A DNA stretch of 64,000 nt, taken from contig NZ_CP160398.1 of the NCBI RefSeq assembly GCF_040729435.1, positions 62,001 through 126,000 on the forward strand, in the 5' to 3' direction. Below, piece by piece: positions 44,411 through 52,192 of this stretch. The position numbers were made by a program, and so were the translations under genes. The DNA is from Pseudomonas sp. HOU2. Lineage in GTDB: Bacteria; Pseudomonadota; Gammaproteobacteria; Pseudomonadales; Pseudomonadaceae. Each line of letters opens with the position of its first letter. Position 1 is the stretch's first letter. Under the pieces are notes generated by a model. It saw nothing but the letters and a program-made list of their open reading frames with translations, was not told the origin of the DNA and searched no databases.

Positions 44411-45618
44411 GTAATATCCAGGCCAAATTGCTGATCGTCGACGATCTGCCGGAGAACCTGCTGGCCCTCGAAGCGCTGATCAAGCGCGAGGACCGCACGG
44501 TGTACAAGGCGCTGTCGGCGGACGAAGCACTTTCGCTGCTGCTGCAACACGAGTTCGCCATGGCCATCCTCGACGTGCAGATGCCGGGGATGAACGGCTT
44601 CGAACTCGCCGAGTTGATGCGCGGCACCGAAAAAACCAAAAACATTCCGATCATCTTTGTCAGCGCCGCCGGTCGTGAACTGAACTATGCGTTCAAGGGT
44701 TACGAAAGCGGTGCGGTGGACTTTCTGCACAAGCCGCTGGATATCCACGCGGTGAAGAGCAAGGTCAATGTGTTCGTCGACCTGTACCGCCAGAGCAAGG
44801 CCATGAAGCAACAGGTCGAAGCTCTGGAGCAGGCGCGTCGCGAGCAGGAAGCGCTGCTGCAGCAACTGCAAAGTACGCAGCTGGAGCTGGAGCAGGCGGT
44901 GCGTATGCGCGATGACTTCATGTCAATCGTCGCCCACGAAGTGCGCACACCGCTCAATGGCCTGATACTCGAAACCCAGTTGCGCAAGATGCACCTGGCG
45001 CGGGATAACGCCGCGGCGTTCACGCTCGACAAGATGCACGCGATGGTTGATCGCGACGAACGCCAGATCAAAAGCCTGATCCGGCTGATCGAAGACATGC
45101 TCGACGTTTCGCGGATTCGTACCGGCAAGCTGTCGATCCGGCCGAATCGTTTCGACCTGACGCAACTGGTGAGTAACCTGCTGCAGAATTTCGCGCAGCA
45201 GATCGAGGCCGCCGAGACCGAAGTGTCGTTCACCGCGCCGGAGCCGGTGGAAGGTTACTGGGACGAATTTCGCATCGAGCAGGTGGTGTCCAACCTGCTG
45301 ACCAATGCCTTGCGCTACGGCGGTCGCAGCCCGATTCAGGTGCGCGTGTACCGTGAGGGCGACGAGGCGCGGGTCGAGGTTCAGGACCGGGGCATCGGCA
45401 TCAGCGAAGAGAACCAGAAGCGTATTTTCCAACAGTTCGAACGGGTTTCCGCCAAGACGGTAGTGGCTGGTCTCGGGCTGGGTCTGTTCATTTCCGAGCA
45501 GATCGTCGCCGCCCATGGCGGTTCCATCGTCGTCGAGAGTCAAATCAACGAAGGCGCCCTGTTTCGCGTTTGTCTGCCAATCCAGGAAAACGGCATATCC
45601 GACGCAACCTCTGAGTGA
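44404..45618 (+). CDS. Receiver-histidine kinase hybrid (REC - coiled coil - HisKA - HATPase)
   Basis: 404 residues, soluble. An N-terminal receiver (IVDDLPENLLALE, D57 in AILDVQMPGMNG) is linked by a Gln/Glu-rich coiled coil (about 130-168) to a kinase core with H178 in SIVAHEVRTPLNG, an N box (NLLTNALRYGG) and G boxes (DRGIGIS, GLGLGLFISEQIV). A receiver in front of a kinase allows upstream phosphorylation to control the kinase. It overlaps cheB by 7 nt. Confidence 0.95.
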   Translation: MLSNIQAKLLIVDDLPENLLALEALIKREDRTVYKALSADEALSLLLQHEFAMAILDVQMPGMNGFELAELMRGTEKTKNIPIIFVSAAGRELNYAFKGYESGAVDFLHKPLDIHAVKSKVNVFVDLYRQSKAMKQQVEALEQARREQEALLQQLQSTQLELEQAVRMRDDFMSIVAHEVRTPLNGLILETQLRKMHLARDNAAAFTLDKMHAMVDRDERQIKSLIRLIEDMLDVSRIRTGKLSIRPNRFDLTQLVSNLLQNFAQQIEAAETEVSFTAPEPVEGYWDEFRIEQVVSNLLTNALRYGGRSPIQVRVYREGDEARVEVQDRGIGISEENQKRIFQQFERVSAKTVVAGLGLGLFISEQIVAAHGGSIVVESQINEGALFRVCLPIQENGISDATSE

Positions 45619-45662
45619 CCGCACGGTCGTATCAGCAGCTATTGACCGAACAAAGGCTTCCC

Positions 45663-46040
45663 ATGAGCGTAGATGCACAAGATGTAGTACTCGTCGTCGA
45701 GGACGAACCGGTTATCTTGATGGTGCTGACAGATTACCTGTCGGGGCAGGGGTACCGCGTGTTGCAGGCCGAAAACGGCGAGCAGGCGTTCGAGATTCTC
45801 GCGAGCAAGCCGCATCTGGACATGCTGATCACTGATTTTCGTCTGCCGGGCGGGATCTCCGGCGTACAGATCGCGGAGCCGGCAGTAAAACTGCGCCCGG
45901 ATCTGAAGGTGATCTTCATCAGCGGCTATCCGCAGGAAATCCGCGAGACCGGCAGCCCGATCACGCGCAAGGCGCCGATCCTGGAAAAACCGTTCGACCT
46001 GGACGTGCTGCAGGAAAAGATTCAGGAATTGCTGGCCTGA
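45663..46040 (+). CDS. Single-domain response regulator (last gene of the CheR/CheB kinase operon)
   Basis: 125 residues from ATG 45663 (AAAGG 7 nt upstream). It is one REC domain: VVEDEP pocket, D58 in MLITDFRLPGGISG, FISGYPQE, and ILEKPFDLD with the conserved Lys. No output domain is present. A decayed copy of this gene and the downstream REPIN reappears at 47301-47544. Confidence 0.94.
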   Translation: MSVDAQDVVLVVEDEPVILMVLTDYLSGQGYRVLQAENGEQAFEILASKPHLDMLITDFRLPGGISGVQIAEPAVKLRPDLKVIFISGYPQEIRETGSPITRKAPILEKPFDLDVLQEKIQELLA

Positions 46041-46063
46041 TCAAGAAACACTGAAATGCCCGT

Positions 46064-46140
46064 GTAGGAGCTGCCGAAGGCTGCGATCTTTTGATCTTAA
46101 AAAACAAGATCAAAAGATCGCAGCCTGCGGCAGCTCCTAC
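46064..46140. repeat. REPIN, family A (part of the duplicated block)
   Basis: GTAGGAGCTGCCGAAGGCTGCGATC is mirrored by GATCGCAGCCTGCGGCAGCTCCTAC. It follows the response regulator by 24 nt. The same REPIN with the same left context recurs at 47468-47544. Confidence 0.92.
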
Positions 46141-46159
46141 AATTGTTTTGGGGACAGAT

Positions 46160-47083
46160 CTAATAAAGCTGATCCGCTTGATTGAAACTGAACGTGGCAT
46201 CCGCCGACGGCGTGGATGGCAAAACGATCTTGATGATCGGCACTACCTTGCCGCCCGTCGAATTGAAAAAATCCTTCTGGTCAAACTGCGCCCCGGCCAA
46301 TCCTCCCTCCAGATAAAAGAACGCCTGAATTGGCAGCTCTGTCGGAATGTTTTGCGGCCAGGTCGCCAGAATCAACTCGATATAGTCATGTTGACCGGCG
46401 AAAAAACCGCCCAGTTGATGAGCACGAATGGTCTGGTAAAAAGAGTCCGCGCCCAGGTGATTCATGGAGTCACGCACATTGAAACTGCAAATATTCCAGC
46501 TATTCGCCCGACGATTGGCTAGCCAGCCTTCGGCTGTGCTTATGCCAATGGTCTGGCAGCGTCGACTGCGATCGGGTGAGTAGGGGTGTGCGCCACAACC
46601 GGGCGCAATTCTCAATTGCGTGGCGCCATCGAGTGGATAGGAGCAAAGCACTTCAATTTGCCGTGTGCCGGTGGGGCGCGATAGCACGGGGAAAAAAATG
46701 AAGCCGTTCTTCTGACCAAAAACGAGTCCCGTGAACTTGGCGTCTTTGCTCAGGAATGAAAAGGACACGCCGCCACTGGTTTGAGAATGAGGGCTGGGGT
46801 TCCAGGCCTTGTAAGCCGTGGAAGGAACGGTTGAGCGCAGCATGATCCCGCGACAGAGAAACGCCGGCATCGAAGCTGAACCGCAGTTGACCCGCACATC
46901 GTTGTAGTGCGCCGTCAGGTCCGCCGCGACCTGCGGGCCAGTTTGTGCCGTACTGGATGCTGTGCCGGATGTCGAACTGGCGACGCCGACGTCACTGGCG
47001 GTTTTTACCTGCGCCTGTTCGGGAGGCAAACACCCCGCCAACGACACCACCAACATCAGTATCAGTGCAAGATTTCTGTTCAT
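46160..47083 (-). CDS. Halovibrin (HvnA)-like lipoprotein, putative NAD-glycohydrolase family
   Basis: 307 residues from ATG 47083 (AGAGGG just upstream; ATG 47086 also possible). A lipobox, VVSLAGCLP, predicts a lipid anchor with Cys at about residue 18. The body matches my recollection of Pseudomonas proteins annotated halovibrin HvnA: SGGVSFSFLSKDAKF, NGFIFFPVLSRPTG, GWLANRRANSWNICSFNVRD and FFYLEGGLAGAQFDQKDFF. Vibrio HvnA/HvnB are secreted NAD-glycohydrolases; activity here is inference. Several Cys could form disulfides. The gene lies between two direct repeats and is oriented against both flanking operon ends. Confidence 0.7.
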   Translation of the reverse strand: MNRNLALILMLVVSLAGCLPPEQAQVKTASDVGVASSTSGTASSTAQTGPQVAADLTAHYNDVRVNCGSASMPAFLCRGIMLRSTVPSTAYKAWNPSPHSQTSGGVSFSFLSKDAKFTGLVFGQKNGFIFFPVLSRPTGTRQIEVLCSYPLDGATQLRIAPGCGAHPYSPDRSRRCQTIGISTAEGWLANRRANSWNICSFNVRDSMNHLGADSFYQTIRAHQLGGFFAGQHDYIELILATWPQNIPTELPIQAFFYLEGGLAGAQFDQKDFFNSTGGKVVPIIKIVLPSTPSADATFSFNQADQLY

Positions 47084-47300
47084 CATCCCTCTCTTCGCTT
47101 CGCCATACGTCAGGTAGGCACGGCTTCCCAGCGACAGGAACGGAGCGCCTTTCGCAGCGATTCAAGCAAGGGATGACGGCAGCTGTATAGCTGTCAGAGT
47201 TGACAGGTTTCAGCCATTAAACAGCGATATATGCTGAGCAGTTGGGCGCAAGTGAACTTCAGGTGGTCTGCTGTGTTCAGACCTCAGCTTCGAATATCTG

Positions 47301-47444
47301 GATTATCTGTCGGGGGCAGGGCAGTCGCGTGTTGCATGCCGAAACCCGTGAGACCCGCAGCCGATAGCGCAAAAGGCACCGATGCTGGAGAAAACGTTCG
47401 ACCTGGACGTGCTGCAGGAAAAGATTCAGGAATTGCCGGCCTGA
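47301..47444 (+). pseudogene. Decayed, internally deleted copy of the 45663-46040 response-regulator gene
   Basis: 47301-47344 aligns with 45732-45774 (ATTATCTGTCGGGGGCAG against ATTACCTGTCGGGGCAG), then about 165 bp are missing, then 47346-47444 aligns with 45941-46040 up to and including the stop TGA. The last 50 bp (GTTCGACCTGGACGTGCTGC onward) are nearly identical. Frame is lost by indels. The downstream REPIN is duplicated as well. Confidence 0.88.
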
Positions 47445-47467
47445 TCAAGAAACACTGAAATGCCCGT

Positions 47468-47544
47468 GTAGGAGCTGCCGAAGGCTGCGATCTTTTGATC
47501 TTAAAAAAACAAGATCAATAGATCGCAGCCTTCGGCAGCTCCTG
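47468..47544. repeat. REPIN, family A (second copy of the duplicated block)
   Basis: The same element and the same left context (TGATCAAGAAACACTGAAAT) as at 46064-46140, with about four differences. It is followed by the stop of the hybrid kinase at 47562. Confidence 0.9.
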
Positions 47545-47561
47545 CAGTCGTTTTTGGGGGA

Positions 47562-49232
47562 TCAGTTCTTGATCATCTCGCGGACCTTGGCGGTCAGCAG
47601 ATCGAAAGTGAACGGCTTGGTGATCATCTGCATGCCCGGGTCGAGGAACCCACCGCGCACCGCGGCGTGCTCGGCATACCCGGTGATGAACAGCACCTTC
47701 AGCCCTGGCCGGTACTGCCGGCCGATTTCCGCCAGTTGCCGGCCGTTCATGCCTGGCAGGCCGACGTCGCTGATCAGCAGGTCGATGCGCTGCGTCGAGT
47801 TGAGGATCGGCATTGCACCATCGGCATCGCCGGCTTCGACAAACGCATAGCCCAGCTCACTGAGCACCGCGCTGACCAGTACGCGCACGGCGGGGTCGTC
47901 CTCGACGATCAACACGGTTTCGCCGTCCAGCGCTTCCGGGGCCTGTTGAACATCGGACACCGGATGCTCCAGCTCTTCGCCGCGAAAGCGCGGCAGGTAC
48001 AGTTTGACCGTGGTGCCCTGATCGATTTCGCTGTCGATCGAGACATGACCACGGGACTGTTTGCTGAAGCCGTAGATCATCGACAGGCCCAGCCCGGTAC
48101 CCTGACCGATCGGCTTGGTGGTGAAGAACGGATCGAACGCGCGACTGACCACACTTTGCGGCATGCCACTGCCGTTATCGGTGACGCTGAGCATCACGTA
48201 GTCGCCGGGTTCGAGATTCGGGTAGGCCTCGGTGAACTCCGGCTTAAGCACTTGGTTGCTGGTTTCGACCACCAGTTTGCCGCCCTCGGGCATCGCATCA
48301 CGGGCGTTGAGTACCAGGTTGAGCAGGGCGCTTTCCAGTTGATTGGGATCCGCTTCGGCGATCCACAACTGGTCGTTAAGGCGCATCTCCAGCTGGATGC
48401 TTTCGTTGAGGCTGCGCTGCAGCAACTCGCCCATCGACAGCACCAGCGTGTTCATCTGCACGGCTTTGGAGTCCAGCGATTGCCGGCGGGAAAACGCCAG
48501 CAAACGGTGGGTCAGGCCGGCCGCGCGGTTGGCGGAAGTGACACCGAGATCGATCAGGCTGTCGAGGTCTTCAGTACGCCCACGGGCCAGGCGCCGGCGC
48601 AGCAGTTCCAGACTGCCGATGATCCCGGTGAGCATGTTGTTGAAGTCATGGGCGATGCCGCCGGTCAACTGACCGACCGCTTCCATTTTCTGCGACTGAC
48701 GCAAGGCTTCTTCGTTGTGGCGAAGTTGCGCGGTGCGTTCCTCGACCTGCTGCTCAAGGGTTTCCAGGGTCGATTGCAGTCGGCGTTCGCTTTCACTCAG
48801 ATCAATCAGGCGATCGCGGGCTTCGTACTGTCGTCGTCGCCCGCGCAGGGCGGTCGAGACCAGACTGACCAGGGTCGCCGGATGAAACGGGCGCTCAAGA
48901 AAGGTGACGTTGCCCAGCAGTTTGCTCATGCGCGAGGAGGGGCCCGGTTCCGGGCCGCCGTGATGGGTGAGCAAGACGATCGGCAGATCCGACCAGGCCG
49001 GCTGCTGTTCCAGAAAGTGCAGAAGACTTTCCAGCTCGGGACCGCGCAGGGCTTCGGTGGCAATCAACAAGAGCCCGGCACCGGGCTCCAGTTCTGCGCA
49101 CAGTGCGCCCAGATCCGGAGTGATGACGCCGCCATAACCCGCCTCATTGAGGATCATCAGCGCCACTTGGCTGTCCCGACCCATGGGCGCCAGAATCAGC
49201 GCCCGTTCCGGCAGTGATACGGAAGCTGTCAC
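47562..49232 (-). CDS. Hybrid histidine kinase with N-terminal pseudo-receiver and C-terminal receiver
   Basis: 556 residues, soluble. Residues ~9-130 have a receiver-like alternation, but the expected acceptor position reads LLLIATEALRG with no Asp, and the KPF motif is RPF, so it looks like a pseudo-receiver. A short coiled coil (about 140-180) leads to H195 in GGIAHDFNNML (NtrB-like HisKA), the N box (NLVLNARDAM) and G boxes (TDNGSGMP, GTGLGLSM). The C-terminal receiver has D489 in LLISDVGLPGMNG. Its start overlaps the kaiC-like stop (ATGA). Confidence 0.94.
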   Translation of the reverse strand: MTASVSLPERALILAPMGRDSQVALMILNEAGYGGVITPDLGALCAELEPGAGLLLIATEALRGPELESLLHFLEQQPAWSDLPIVLLTHHGGPEPGPSSRMSKLLGNVTFLERPFHPATLVSLVSTALRGRRRQYEARDRLIDLSESERRLQSTLETLEQQVEERTAQLRHNEEALRQSQKMEAVGQLTGGIAHDFNNMLTGIIGSLELLRRRLARGRTEDLDSLIDLGVTSANRAAGLTHRLLAFSRRQSLDSKAVQMNTLVLSMGELLQRSLNESIQLEMRLNDQLWIAEADPNQLESALLNLVLNARDAMPEGGKLVVETSNQVLKPEFTEAYPNLEPGDYVMLSVTDNGSGMPQSVVSRAFDPFFTTKPIGQGTGLGLSMIYGFSKQSRGHVSIDSEIDQGTTVKLYLPRFRGEELEHPVSDVQQAPEALDGETVLIVEDDPAVRVLVSAVLSELGYAFVEAGDADGAMPILNSTQRIDLLISDVGLPGMNGRQLAEIGRQYRPGLKVLFITGYAEHAAVRGGFLDPGMQMITKPFTFDLLTAKVREMIKN

Positions 49233-50746
49233 AAGGTTTCTTCCCGCAACAGCGGATTGCTCGCGCCGAGGTAAGTCGGCACGCCACGCAGCACGCCCTG
49301 GAACGCTTCCAGCGGTTCGCCGATAGTCATGCCCTGGCCCGAAATGCGGTATTCACGGATGGTCGATTCGTGGCTGCCGGTACGTTTCTTGATGATGGAA
49401 ATGGCTCGGCGGACCTTGCCGATGGCTTCGAAGTAGCGCAGCAGGATCACCGTGTCGGCCAGGTAAGTGATGTCGACCGGCGCCTGCATGTCACCGACCA
49501 GGCCATGCTGGGCAACCGTCATGAAGGTCGCCGCACCTTTGCGGTTCAGATACAGCAGCAGCTCGTGCATGTGCAGCACCAGCGCGTTTTCTTCCGGCAT
49601 TGCGGCCTGATAACCGTTGATGCTGTCGATGACCACGGTCTTGATGTTGCCTTCATCGACGCAACGACGCACCCGATGCGAGAACTCGCCGGGGGACAGC
49701 TCGGCGGCGTCGACCTGATCGATCAGCAGGTTGCCGGTGGCTTGCAGGGCCTTGAGGTCGATGCCGATATTTTTCATCCGCTCGAACAGCAGGCCCAGCT
49801 CTTCATCAAAGATGAACAGCGCAGCTTTTTCGCCGCGTGCTACGGCAGCCGCGGCGAAGATCATCGAGATCAGCGACTTGCCGGTACCGGCCGGGCCGAG
49901 AATCAGCGTGCTGGAACCCGTTTCGATGCCGCCGCCGAGCAGCGCATCCATTTCCTTGATGCCGCTGGTCAATTGCAGGCGCGGATAGTCGCCACGGTGT
50001 TCGGCAGCGACCAGTCGCGGGAACACATGCACGCCGTCGCCCATGATGGTGAAGTCGTGGTAACCGCCACGGTATTTCTGGCCGCGATACTTGACGATGC
50101 GCACGCGGCGGCGCTCGGCGCCGTAATTGGGCGTCAGTTCCTCGAGGCGGATTACCCCGTGAGCGACGCTGTGCACCGTCTTGTCGAGGGACTCGGTGGT
50201 CAGGTCGTCAAGCAGCAGCACGGTGGCGTCATAACGCACGAAGTAGTGTTTGATCGCCAGAATCTGCCGGCGGTAGCGCAGCGAACTCTGCGCCAGCAGG
50301 CGGATCTCCGACAGGCTGTCGAGCACCACGCGGGTCGGCTTGAAGCGCTCGACCACTTCGAAAATCTGCTTGGTGGCTTCGCCCAGCTCCAGGTCGGAGG
50401 AGTACAGCAGGCTTTGCTGATGCTCGGCGTTGAGCAGGCTTTCGGGCGGCGTCAGCTCGAAGATTTCAATGTTTTCGTTCAGCTCCCAACCGTGGGAGGC
50501 CGCACCTTGACGCAATTCACGCTCGGTTTCCGACAGCGTGATGTACAGACAGCGTTCGCCGGCACGGGCGCCCGCCATCAGGAAATGCAACGCGACGGTG
50601 GTTTTGCCTGTACCGGGTTCACCTTCGAGCAAAAACACGTGCCCTCGGGACAGACCACCGGCAAGGATGTCATCCAGGCCAATGATGCCGGTGGCGGCTT
50701 TTGCACTGATCAACTCGTTGGACGTAGACAAAGAATGCCCTCTCAT
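49229..50746 (-). CDS. KaiC-like double-domain ATPase
   Basis: 505 residues, two RecA-fold KaiC domains in tandem. Walker A motifs: GEPGTGKTT (42-50) and GPAGTGKS (284-291). Walker B regions: RVVLDSLSEIRLL and TVVIDSINGYQAA. In KaiC the second domain carries phosphorylation sites before a conserved TDTIILL; the matching stretch here is PVDITYLADTVILLRYFE. There is no kaiA or kaiB in the window. The overlap with a hybrid kinase gene suggests a signalling pair. ATG 50746 is used; a TTG 15 nt downstream with GAGGG ahead is possible. Confidence 0.93.
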   Translation of the reverse strand: MRGHSLSTSNELISAKAATGIIGLDDILAGGLSRGHVFLLEGEPGTGKTTVALHFLMAGARAGERCLYITLSETERELRQGAASHGWELNENIEIFELTPPESLLNAEHQQSLLYSSDLELGEATKQIFEVVERFKPTRVVLDSLSEIRLLAQSSLRYRRQILAIKHYFVRYDATVLLLDDLTTESLDKTVHSVAHGVIRLEELTPNYGAERRRVRIVKYRGQKYRGGYHDFTIMGDGVHVFPRLVAAEHRGDYPRLQLTSGIKEMDALLGGGIETGSSTLILGPAGTGKSLISMIFAAAAVARGEKAALFIFDEELGLLFERMKNIGIDLKALQATGNLLIDQVDAAELSPGEFSHRVRRCVDEGNIKTVVIDSINGYQAAMPEENALVLHMHELLLYLNRKGAATFMTVAQHGLVGDMQAPVDITYLADTVILLRYFEAIGKVRRAISIIKKRTGSHESTIREYRISGQGMTIGEPLEAFQGVLRGVPTYLGASNPLLREETL

Positions 50747-50871
50747 GACTAGGGGAATCGAGGCAGCAGGCTGTATCAGCCGTTGTGCTCTACCTGATTA
50801 CTTGACCGCTGCCAGTCATGACGGTTCCGAGGTTTCGATATCAAAATGTCATTGAATCAGCGGGTAAAGGC

Positions 50872-51927
50872 TCAAAGGCCCTGCTGCAATGCCGGGTCAT
50901 CAGGGTTCATCTGCTCCAGTTGCGCCAGCAGAATCTGCACGTTCTGCAACTGGCCGCTTTCCTTCCAGTAATTGATCAGCAGCACCCGTGCCTTGCGGTC
51001 GGCGGGGTGGCGCTGGACGACTTCCTGCAACTGCTTTTGCGCCGCTTCCAGTTCTTCGGCGGCGTGCAAGGTGGTGGCGAGGTCGTAGCGGTAATCCTTG
51101 TTGTCCGGCTCAAGTTCCACCGCTTTGGACAACCCGAGCAGGGCAAACTCACGCTGGCCGTGGTGCAACAGCCACAGCCCGAGCGCGTGTTGCAGGTAGG
51201 CGGAGTCCGGTTGCGCCTGCAGTTGTTTGGCGAGCAACTGGCGAGCGGCGTCGCTCTGGCCCTGACGGTCGAGAACATCGATCTGCATTACCAGCGCCGG
51301 CAGATTGCCCGGCTCCAGACGCAGGGTGTTGTCCAGCGCTTGCTGGGCCTGTTTGAGTTCGGCGTTGTGCAGATACAGGCGCGCCAGTTGTGCATAGGTG
51401 GTGGCGCTTTCCGGCTGCCCCTTGAGCGCTTGTTCCCAGCCATCGATGGCTTGCTGCAGCGGGGCGAAATACAGACCGAGTTCATCCGGCGTCAGGCCGA
51501 GCAGCGCGTTGATCGCAGCGAATCGTACGCTTTGGTCTTCATCGTCGAGCATCGGCCCGAGCAACAGACTGCGTTGCCCGCCGGGCACCAGTCCGACCAC
51601 ACTTTGAATCGCCGCCAGCCGTACTTCGGGGGCTTCATTCTGCAGGTGAGCGTCGGCCAGTTTCAGCGCTTGCGGGCTTGGGTAGTTGGGCAGCTCGGCC
51701 AGCAGCCAGACACTGCGTTTAACCGACAGGTCCGGGCGTCCCAGCTGCTGATACAACTGCCGCGCGGCTCCCGGCTGACCGGAACGGGCCGCCGTCAGGG
51801 CTTCGCTGTAGCCGCGCTTGATCGCTTCCGGCACCACCGGCGCGGTGCTGCGCAGGGATAACCAGGCAATGACGACGAGCAGCACAAGGCCAAGGCTGAT
51901 GAGCAGGTAGCGGCGGGACTGAGGCAT
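50872..51927 (-). CDS. Membrane-anchored TPR-repeat protein
   Basis: 351 residues from ATG 51927 (MPQSRRYLLISLGLVLLVVI). One N-terminal helix anchors a soluble part: first an Ala/Leu-rich helical region that could be HEAT-like (LADAHLQNEAPEVRLAAIQS, RFAAINALLGLTPDELGLYF), then four or five TPR units (ATTYAQLARLYLHNAELKQA, NLPALVMQIDVLDRQGQSDA, SAYLQHALGLWLLHHGQREF, NKDYRYDLATTLHAAEELEA). It is probably a scaffold at the inner membrane facing the periplasm. It is 125 bp upstream of kaiC in reading order downstream, so a loose operon is possible. Confidence 0.87.
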   Translation of the reverse strand: MPQSRRYLLISLGLVLLVVIAWLSLRSTAPVVPEAIKRGYSEALTAARSGQPGAARQLYQQLGRPDLSVKRSVWLLAELPNYPSPQALKLADAHLQNEAPEVRLAAIQSVVGLVPGGQRSLLLGPMLDDEDQSVRFAAINALLGLTPDELGLYFAPLQQAIDGWEQALKGQPESATTYAQLARLYLHNAELKQAQQALDNTLRLEPGNLPALVMQIDVLDRQGQSDAARQLLAKQLQAQPDSAYLQHALGLWLLHHGQREFALLGLSKAVELEPDNKDYRYDLATTLHAAEELEAAQKQLQEVVQRHPADRKARVLLINYWKESGQLQNVQILLAQLEQMNPDDPALQQGL

Positions 51928-52017
51928 GCAGGTTTCCGTGAACTGACGTTCTATAGCAGAGGGGCAAGCTTCGGTCAGAGAAGGCCATGAGTCAAACCCG
52001 TGCTTGCGAATTGACCT

Positions 52018-52101
52018 GCAGGAGCTGCCGCAGGCTGCGATCTTTTGATCTTGTTTTTTAAAAGCAACATCAAAAGATCGCAGCCTGCGGCAGCTCCTAC
52101 A
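52018..52101. repeat. REPIN, family A
   Basis: GCAGGAGCTGCCGCAGGCTGCGATCTTTTGATC is mirrored by GATCGCAGCCTGCGGCAGCTCCTACA. It lies between the TPR gene start and the oprN stop, next to the oprN terminator. Confidence 0.92.
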
Positions 52102-52112
52102 GGGGCGGGCAT

Positions 52113-52151
52113 AAAAAAGCCCCGCGACCGAATGATACGCGGGGCAAAAAA
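52113..52151. terminator. Bidirectional terminator downstream of oprN
   Basis: Stem GCCCCGCG (52119-52126) and CGCGGGGC (52138-52145) with A-runs on the left and T-capable A-runs on the right, so a U-tract follows in either direction. The leftward reading serves the oprN transcript, which stops at 52193. Confidence 0.8.
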
Positions 52152-52192
52152 TTGGTTGGTTGCGGCCAACCAAAGGAGCTCTGTAGAGACGC

